Part shown: piece after piece, positions 56,330-64,000 of the stretch
How the letters are laid out: every line of letters begins with the position of its first letter
Numbering within the stretch: the stretch's first letter is position 1
Source: Meghimatium bilineatum
Taxonomy: Eukaryota > Mollusca > Gastropoda > Stylommatophora > Philomycidae
Assembly: GCA_034231615.1 (NCBI GenBank)
Contig: CM067318.1
Location: 32,009,723 to 32,073,722 of the forward strand
Direction: 5' to 3'
Length of the DNA stretch: 64,000 bases
Translations under genes and position numbers: made by a program
Notes under the pieces: generated by a model
What the model was told of the DNA's origin: nothing
Databases searched by the model: none
What the model saw: the letters and a program-made list of their open reading frames with translations, nothing else

Positions 56330-56750
56330 GTTACTAGAGATAAGTTCGATCGGCATTCGAACTGAAGTGTTATATGGAAATATTCAGAATTTTCTGGACA
56401 GAAACGATAAGGAATAGTGAGGTTTTGAGTATACTAAATATAGAAGAAGGATGGATGGTGATTACAATTTTAAATAGAAAACTGAAATATTTCGGACATA
56501 AAAAGATACAATGGCATGGAATAAGACGTATAAGAAGGCAAAATTATGAAAAGTAGAAGAAGAGGTAGACATAGAAGGTGATGGACTGATAACATCAAAG
56601 ACTGTATGAAGATATCATTGGAGGAGGCAGACAGATTGGCACTGGATAAAGTCGAGTTGAGGACATCAATTGTAAAGACAACGTTCTGGAAAGAATGTCA
56701 CGTGATGATAAGAGATAAGTTACGACCAAATCCCAGACCAGAGACATTTG
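56330..56750 (+). mobile_element. Retroelement ORF2 C-terminal fragment, same family as 20010-20640
   Basis: The first frame is MEIFRIFWTETIRNSEVLSI with LKYFGH. The second frame, from about 56535, is RRRGRHRRWWTDNIKDCM, ISLEEADRLALDKVELR and TTFWKECHVMI. It parallels [18 protein letters not shown] and TTFWKE at 20.5 kb. Confidence 0.8.
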
Positions 56751-57734
56751 TGGAAATAGAACAACAAAATGTATAGTAGCGAAAAGGCTAGTACTCATTT
56801 GGATCAAACTTCTATCAGTTAGCTAAACAAGGCTGCTCTTATCTTGACAAAATCAAGGTCAAATACTATCGAAGACAGATCCATCTATATTGTAACAAGT
56901 TGTTGTTTTCCTTCTTATACAACATTGTTGATTATTATTTCCCACAAGAGACCCCAAGATTCACTGTGCTAATAGAGTAAGCCAGGAACCGTAGCATTCT
57001 CAGACACAAGAGAGCTGTTGAATTAGCACACTGCTATCCAGTTTCCCGAGACGTGTGACGAGGTTGAGCGACTTATCGATCAGGCGAGCTGCCATGTGAT
57101 TGGGCTGGAACATTAAACCACATGGGGCAACTGTTGAGTTCCGGAACACACCTTATGATAGAAAGCAAAAGATATCACGATGTTTGCCTAAGATGACTCA
57201 AAGATAACTTTGTATTTGGACACTGTAAACAGAGCAGAGATGCGAAGCGATGATTCGGTGCAGCAGAGACGGATTTTCCATACAAGGCAATTTTTCTTAC
57301 ACATGACCAATTAGGGTAATAACTTATGTCTCACAAAAAGGCAAAGGTTATGGCTGCAGCACCTCACATACATGAATTCTTAAACTGGGTACTAGCAATT
57401 CAGCTTTAAGGCCATGATGCAACAAAAGACGATTAACACAACCAGTCATCATTATTAAGTGTCGACTCCACAACGAAGTTTTGCTGCAATGGACATTTCA
57501 GATCCTCTGCAAATTACCTTGGTGATGCACTCTGATAAACTGCATCTTGTCCATCTTTATGTTTCCCTCCCACTTTAATATCTGCTTACTTAAGCTTGCT
57601 GTCACGTACAGGAAAAACCCATGTCCCGTATTGTTGCTTCAAGAAAGGTCATCAACACAATATCATGTCTAGTTATGTTTATGTGTAAATAGTTATGTTT
57701 TAAATAGTTGTTTTCAGCAGTAATAACCCATCAC
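56751..57734. other. Unassigned
   Basis: Unique-looking sequence with no open frame of note and no repeat family recognised. Confidence 0.45.
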
Positions 57735-58110
57735 ATGAAGAAGACAATGAAGGTCCATTATCTAAAGTAGTCGTCAGTGAAATCCTATCATTTGAAGTAG
57801 TCAGAAATGAAAACCCATCATTTGGAGTAGTTAGCAGTGAGAACCCATTATTTGAAGCACTTGGCAGTGAAAACCCATCATTTGGAGTAGTTAGCAGTGA
57901 AACCCCATTATTTTAAGCAACCGGTAGTGAAAATCCATCGTCTAAAATAACCGGCAGTGAATACACAACATTTCAAGTTGACGACAGTGAAAACCCATGA
58001 CAAGAAGTTGACAGCAGTGAATACCCATAATCTTAAATAGATGGCTATGAAAAACCATCATCTGAAGTATTCGGCTATGAGAACACATCTAAAAGCTGTC
58101 TGCAATATGA
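57735..58110. repeat. ~30-bp degenerate array, about 12 copies
   Basis: Unit with GCAGTGAAAACCCATCATTT and GAAGTAGTC. Confidence 0.88.
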
Positions 58111-58234
58111 AACTCGACATTGGAAACATTCAGCTGATAAACAGTCAACATTCTGAGATAAAATGCAATAATCAGTAACTTTTGTTACTGCTTGTTTTAA
58201 TGTTAATGAGTGCAGGGAGATTATTTATAAGTAG

Positions 58235-58345
58235 TGGAAATAAAGACTGGTTTTCCACAGCAGCGTGGTTTGAACCCGGTATCTCATGGTTATTAGACTG
58301 GCGTTTTAGCTACTCACTACGTGCACCACTATCACCATTAAGACC
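58235..58345 (-). mobile_element. tRNA-derived SINE head
   Basis: Minus strand GTAGTGAGTAGCTAAAACGC and ACCGGGTTCAAACCACGC have Pol III box spacing. The 87-codon frame crossing it on the plus strand is incidental. Confidence 0.55.
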
Positions 58346-59804
58346 TCATTATTCAAAGCAGTATTATGAACCAAGCATCCACAACACTCTATTTGAGCGT
58401 CTTTCCGACCACTTTCTTAAGATCACTCACAAACGCACTGACTAACAGCAACTCAGGGTCACTATTTTTATTTTATTTCTACCTGACACCCTCCAGTAAA
58501 CCTGGGTCCATTTAAAAGATAAAAGGTTGCACACAGAAGAAAGAAAAAAAAGCGTGGAAAAAAAGTATGGAAGCAATCACTCATTCGTGACTGAATCAAA
58601 AGACTGCCAAATAGCCTGTCATGCTCACCCCACGGGTCACCAAACACTCGCACACAAATGCACGTCACTCACACACTGACACGTTACTCACATTATGTAG
58701 CATTTTCTCTAGGGCGAAACCTTTTAAACATGACCACACAAATCGTCCACCAAAATCAAAAGACATCGGAAGGGCTGAAATGAATAGTTTTTGTATTGTA
58801 CAATTTAATCGAACGCTAAACTTGTGAACTCAGTCGTCCGAATTTTGTCTCAAAATACGCTCTAGTCGTATATTTTTTGTCGTTTTTTTTTCTTTCCTAC
58901 TGTTAAAAAAGATTCAAGGTTCGCAATCGGTTATTATTGGTGCTTCTGCTAGTTTCAACATTTTAACAATAGACGCGTGTAACAGCTATACAGTTATGTT
59001 GGCATTTTGTTGCTTTCTATTTAGTATAGAAAGGTGGATGGCAACCTTTTATGGGAAGGCGGATCGGTTGAGATTTTTTCGTGTGGTATGAGGACCAAAA
59101 CGTTATTTAAAATAAAATCCTTTGGGGCTCCAAATAATATTTTCTGAGCAATTGAGGAAGCGCATATAGAAATTTTAGATCAGCTTGGCGGGCCACACAT
59201 AAATGGCTTTGTTGACATGATTACATTGCTCAACCATGTGATAATGTCAGCCGTGCTCTCGGCGGACCCAGGATTAGCAGATATCTAAGATCCCAAAATT
59301 ACCTCCTTGGCGGTGCACCCTGGAAACAGAAGTACAACGGCCCCTGATTCTGGACACGTTTGGAGATGTGTCCATTAATTTGGAGGCTTGCAGATGGAAT
59401 GAGAATTGACTGATAAGAGACAAGAAATATTACGACACCTCTGTGCCAATACATACAGCGCCACTATCGACACACAGCAAAGCAAGGTAGTCCGGCTCGA
59501 GTCATGGAGGGGTGGTCAATGAAATTGTCACAAAACTTGTAGATATCAAGACGCATAATGAGAGTCGCAAGGAGTATATTAAGTGTATACTGAGTACAAT
59601 GAGAGGGCATCACAGCGCCAGGGGGAACGCTACGTGTAAACTGAAGGGGGAAAACGTTTAAAGGAAACCGGAACTAAAGCTCTGTTCAGCTCGAGAACAA
59701 TCTTCAGTTCCGGCGCATCTAAAAAAATGTGTAGGGACTCATACTTGGACGAGGGGTTCACGATGTCGGTGAATGACACCTAGGCTAAGGGGGACGTACA
59801 AAAT
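58346..59804. other. Unassigned, locally GC-richer than its surroundings
   Basis: From about 59450 the composition resembles D2, which follows. It may be the diverged 5' part of a longer D2 element. Confidence 0.35.
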
Positions 59805-60065
59805 CGGGTCCAACTCTACCGTCGATTATTTCCTATATCCGAATCAAGCCGCGAAGAGAAAAGGTTCAGTACCCGATGGGCATAGGAACAATACTTCTAA
59901 TCACGCAAGATGAGTTCACTGGTAGCAGAACACCTCGTCCGAGATTGACGTAATCGACCCAAGCCTAAATTCATGACTACCGTCTTCACGGAGACGCCAC
60001 CCAGGGACATGTTTTGGACTGTAAAGTCCAAGGGTACAGGTGTGTCTTCACTGTGTAGAGTCAAT
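59805..60065 (+). repeat. Dispersed repeat D2 copy 2
   Basis: The plus strand reads PMGIGTILLITQDEFTGS, then, shifted, a stretch with NRPKPKFMTTVFTETPP and MFWTVKSKG. DNA identity to the reverse of 28195-28445 is visible throughout (for example TTTAGGCTTGGGTCGA on the minus strand). Confidence 0.6.
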
Positions 60066-60689
60066 ACAAATCCATCGCATGGCGACAGATTGGAACAGAG
60101 TGGCTGTCATAGACTATGGAAGCTCACTACTTGAGGTAAAGGAATGACGAAAACGAATGTGCTGGGCCTTCTGATGTGCAAATAACGCAGTTATGCTGAA
60201 AATTAGCAGTACAGAGTACTTCTTCACGATCCCCGGCGTAAATCACACAAACTTTCGTGTTGGTTATCAGAGAGCTAGGGCAAACATAGAAGAGTAATGA
60301 TTGCTTGAGAACACCAGGGAAGTAGGAGTTCAATAGTTCTTCTCCCAGATGTTTGACAATAAAGCTATTCTCTGAGCTCAAGATTGATGTTTATCTTTGT
60401 ATTCTGGTTAATGTGGAAATTTACCCTTTTCAATTCTCAAGTGACAGTTTGTTTCACGTGGATGCAAGGTGCAATGCGATGAACTGGGCCGTCTTGGGGC
60501 GAACACGCTAGTGACCCTCTTGCAATCTTGATATATACACCTTAAATACTTGATCCCCTCTCATAATTCCAAAAATTAGACTTTAGTAAACTATATCACA
60601 TCAGAGATCAGGAGGAGGGGTAACCAACTCCTCGACATAACTTCCTTAGACGACTCTTAGGTCATGCATGACAGATGCATGTATAAAAT

Positions 60690-61015
60690 AGGTAGAACTG
60701 ACAATAGTTGCTACTCTTTAATCGATTCGGTACCATTGGCATAAGTAGCTTGCCATTAATATATTAGGTAGCACGGGGTAGATTCAAATGATTAGATTAG
60801 GTAGCACTGACAGCAGTAGCTTCCCCTTTATAGATTAGGTATCAAAGAGAAACTTCCAATCAATATATTAGGCAGCACAGAGTGGCTTATCATTCATAGA
60901 TTAGGTAGCATTGACAAAACTAGCTATCCATTAATAGATTAGATAGCACGGCGTAGCTTCCCATTAATAAAGTACGTATGACTGACAACAGTATCCTAAA
61001 ATTAATAAATTAGCT
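60690..61015. repeat. ~38-bp degenerate array, about 8 copies
   Basis: Unit with TTAATAGATTAGGTAGCACT and GACAACAGTAGCTTCC. Confidence 0.85.
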
Positions 61016-61234
61016 AGCTTTTGCAGTCTACATTTCTTCTATAAATATTTCTGCACGAGACAGTTATTTGTGTAGTCACAAAATTGCATGCAAAAATCAA
61101 TCTTGAACCAATACTTAAAGTTTTTTTTGGTTACCGGTAGTTTAAAAATATTTCCAGTTGGCTTGGAAATCGAATGCTGGACAACCCAATAAGGCAATAT
61201 TTAAAGAAAATGGTTTAAAAGCCGTAGAAGATTG

Positions 61235-61465
61235 ACTTCACTGTACTCGGTTTCCCATATGTACTCTGTCACTCTCAACGAAGCGACACGCCGCCTGCCG
61301 AGAGTACCACTCATAGCACGTAACTCCGTAACTTCAAGTGATAATCAAAGGGATCTCCGAAAAAAATCCACCTTATAAACTTAACGACACGAGCAGGTTT
61401 CGAACCCGTGACCACTTGAAAAGAGGCGAACAGCTTAACAACTACGCTTCGGCGGCTGAAAACTA
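61235..61465 (-). mobile_element. tRNA-derived SINE, most complete copy
   Basis: On the minus strand the order is a head (CGTAGTTGTTAAGCTGTTCG, then CACGGGTTCGAAACC), a body (TAAGGTGGATTTTTTTCGGA, ATCACTTGAAGTTACGGAG), and a tail (CGGCGTGTCGCTTCGTTGAG). It ends near AGTGAAGTCAA. It serves as the reference for the fragments listed above. Confidence 0.8.
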
Positions 61466-61544
61466 GTAGTTACCAGTTACATCTTAGTCACACGAATCAA
61501 CTACTACTCCAGATATGTCGCGCAGTCTACGACATTTATTTTGA

Positions 61545-61645
61545 CTGATCCGAATGATTTAATTGTTCTCGATTGGTCACTATGTATACTATGTGTAGCA
61601 AGCCAATGAAAACCACGAATCAATCAAAGGCCAGTCATATTGTGT
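61545..61645. mobile_element. Short palindromic copy, family P1
   Basis: CGATTGGTCACTATGTATAC...AAGCCAATGAAAACC matches the P1 arms, with a shortened centre. Confidence 0.45.
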
Positions 61646-61664
61646 ACAGCCCACATGACTATTT

Positions 61665-62051
61665 TTAGAGAATGTCTTGCATGAATAGAACCGACCGTAA
61701 GTAGTCCAGATATAAAAGAAAAAAAGTAGGCCTACACATATGGAAAAGTACATGCACATGGCCGGAATCTCCGGGTACTGACTGGAGGGAAACTGCGTTC
61801 ATTGTTGATTTGGTTCTTTCGTGTGCCATACAAGTAGCTGAGAGCATGATCGCTAGATGAGAGGTTTCAATGGTTGGGCGTCCATAGAAAAACTTGCGTT
61901 GAGCCACAAGAACGGGATTTTCAATAGTGGTTAAATTGAAAACACGTGTATATATTCCATGGGTGAGTGAGTACGAGTTGCTAAAGAGGTGAGCTGGAAA
62001 ACGGATGAATAGGTTGGGGAAAACAAGATTGATAAAGACGGATAAGTTCAA
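61665..62051 (-). CDS. Unassigned 128-codon open frame
   Basis: This frame is not in a tandem array and has mixed composition, with hydrophobic ends and a segment reading IENPVLVAQRKFFYGRPTIE. I do not recognise it. It could be a decayed transposon piece or chance. No splice signals support it. Confidence 0.12.
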   Translation of the reverse strand: MNLSVFINLVFPNLFIRFPAHLFSNSYSLTHGIYTRVFNLTTIENPVLVAQRKFFYGRPTIETSHLAIMLSATCMAHERTKSTMNAVSLQSVPGDSGHVHVLFHMCRPTFFLLYLDYLRSVLFMQDIL

Positions 62052-62099
62052 AGGTGTAAAAATATTATAGAAAATAATATAAACAGGTATTTGTAAGCA

Positions 62100-62575
62100 A
62101 GCAGAGTTTTGAAAAAAAAATGAATATAGATCAGAAATAAGAACCGAGGGGGATGGGGGGATGTTAAAAATAACAATGGAGGTCAGAAAAAGGAATGACT
62201 ATCACAAATATAAATGTAAATCAGAAATATAAATATTGATTGATCAGAAATACAAATATTGATCAGAAGTATGAACATTTTAAGAAGTGGCAATGGAGGT
62301 CAGAAAAGGAAATGTATATCTCCAATATAAAAGTAAATCAGAAATATAAATAATAGATCAGAAATACAAATATAGATCAGAAATAAGGGTGTCGATGAGG
62401 AACGAGAATGGACACCAAAAATCGAATGGCAATTATAATAAGAATGGAGATTTTAAATAAGAATGGATAAATTATATAAGAATGCAGATCTGAAATAAGA
62501 ACGGAGATAACAAAAAGTAACAATGAAGATAAGAAATAAGAATGGAAATCTGAAATAAGAATGGAACAGAAATAG
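62100..62575. repeat. Degenerate AATCAGAAATAAGAATGGA array
   Basis: Short diverged units of AGATCAGAAATAAGAATGGA. Confidence 0.8.
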
Positions 62576-62935
62576 ATTCCATCTCCATCACTGTATCTAT
62601 CCCTCAATCCCCCTCCCAAGTCAATGTATCTATCTCCCTCTCCACACTGTATTTATCTCCCATTCCAACATTAAGATAGCAGGAGATCTAACTTAGGGCC
62701 GTCCCGAAACTGTATCTACACCCCCACGACATTGTATATATCTCCCTCTCCATAATTGTTTCTATTTCCGTCCCTGTCACTCTAACTACCACATCAACAT
62801 CAGTGTATCAATCTCTCTCCCTCCATCACACTACCTGCCGCCTTTCCGTCAGTTTATCTATTCCCCTCTCCGCCTCACAGTACTTATATATCTCGCTCAC
62901 TCTATCACTGTAAACATATATATATATATATATAC
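62575..62935. repeat. Degenerate CTCCCTCTCCATCACTGTAT array
   Basis: Pyrimidine-rich units around ATCTATCTCCCTCTCCA. It ends in a (TA)n run. Confidence 0.75.
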
Positions 62936-63004
62936 CACCCCCATCTCTCGTCACAATTTCTCCACACATGTACACGAAGGTATGCGCTAGCTTGCCCGGA
63001 AACA

Positions 63005-63343
63005 CACACACACACACACACACACGTACATATTACTGGCTAGAACTGACAGTAGGTTGGACACACACGCACGCACACACACACACACATACACGTACAT
63101 ATCACTGGCTAGAACTGACAGTAGGTTGGACACACACACACGTACATATCACTGGCTAGAACTGACAGTAGGTTGGACATATACACACACACACACACAT
63201 ACACGTACATATCACTGGCTAGAACTGACAGTAGGTTGGACACACATACATATCACTGGCTAGAACTGACAGTAGGTTGGACACACACACACACACACAC
63301 ACATACACGTACATATCACTGGCTAGAACTGACAGTAGGTTGG

Positions 63344-63377
<34 letters not shown>

Positions 63378-63670
63378 ACATATCACTGGCTAGAACTGAC
63401 AGTAGGTTGGACACACACACATACATATCGCTGGCTAGAACTGACAGTAGGTTGGACACACACACACACACACATACACGTACATATCACTGGCTAGAAC
63501 TGACAGTAGGTTGGCCACACACACACACATACACGTACATATCACTGGCTAGAACTGACAGTAGGTTGGACACACACACACACACATACACGTACATATC
63601 ACTGGCTAGAACTGACAGTAGGTTGGACACACACACACACATACATATCACTGGCTAGAACTGACAAGAG
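63005..63670. repeat. Compound minisatellite: (AC)n plus a conserved 38-40-bp module, about 12 copies
   Basis: The module includes CTGGCTAGAACTGACAGTAG, then GTTGGACACAC. The (AC)n tract between modules varies in length while the module stays almost constant. The 161-codon frame is a by-product. Confidence 0.95.
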
Positions 63671-64000
63671 GTTGAACACACCCCTACAATTTCATCCTAC
63701 ATGTCTTTCATCTGTTCTCATATCTGAACAACCATGCCTAAAATTATTCAACCATATCTCCATAGCTGCTTCCATTAGGCTAACTCTGTCCTGCCAAGTC
63801 TCCTCTCCTCCTACATCCAAGCAGTTGATGGTTGTTAAGTGAAGTGAAGAACACTCGGGTAATGCAGGAATCGCCGTTAATTAATTAGCGAATGTTTATT
63901 GAAATACACGACCACAGAAGGAAAGATGGAACAAGGAGAGATTTCGTCAAGAAAGTTGATAGCAGAGAGTGAAGTAGTCGACCAATACATCAGCAGAAGT

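Noticed and set aside
63173-63658. 161-codon frame with Thr-His repeats
   Set aside because: Comes from (AC)n tracts and the 38-bp module.

Overview
The window is animal nuclear DNA. It has no operons and no bacterial ribosome-binding sites. The only convincing host gene is cut into short exons with GT-AG borders, separated by introns of up to about 10 kb. The rest is AT-rich and full of minisatellites and decayed transposable elements. The SINE, RTE/Jockey-like and hAT content and the WDR4 sequence suggest a lophotrochozoan, most likely a gastropod mollusc. That placement is inference, not proof.

Host gene. Seven exons on the minus strand, between about 43.66 kb and 16.71 kb, encode the central and C-terminal parts of WDR4 (Trm82/Wuho), the non-catalytic WD40 partner of the METTL1 tRNA m7G46 methyltransferase. 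Reading frames join across five of the six junctions. One junction, 27.4 kb to 17.5 kb, is out of phase, so a small exon there is probably unidentified. The N-terminal exons were not found. A possible last exon lies at 13.9-14.0 kb.

Repeats. By hand tally, more than 40 tandem arrays cover roughly 18-19 kb, just under 30% of the window. The largest are a ~50-bp unit at 8.1-10.7 kb, whose monomer contains a piece of retrotransposon reading frame, and a 117-bp unit at 30.0-31.8 kb inside a WDR4 intron. Several arrays begin within about 25 bp downstream of a WDR4 splice donor, and one repeats the donor itself.

Mobile elements. There are fourteen 3'-end fragments of non-LTR retrotransposons and one MULE/FLYWCH-type transposase remnant. 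Three non-autonomous hAT elements have 8-bp target-site duplications. Two families of palindromic MITEs are present, at least one with TA flanks. There is a tRNA-derived SINE family with a shared body, and a common dispersed repeat (here D1) with about ten or more copies. A second repeat pair (D2) keeps a similar peptide in two diverged copies.

Layout: 0-7.5 kb, arrays, SINE, hAT MITEs and a retroelement 3' end. 8-10.7 kb, the 50-bp array. 10.7-16.7 kb, retroelement fragments and arrays. 16.7-43.7 kb, the WDR4 region with its arrays, MITEs and D1/D2 copies. 43.7-64 kb, intergenic or upstream-intron sequence with further fragments and an (AC)n compound array at the end. Almost every long reading frame is a by-product of an array whose period is a multiple of three.
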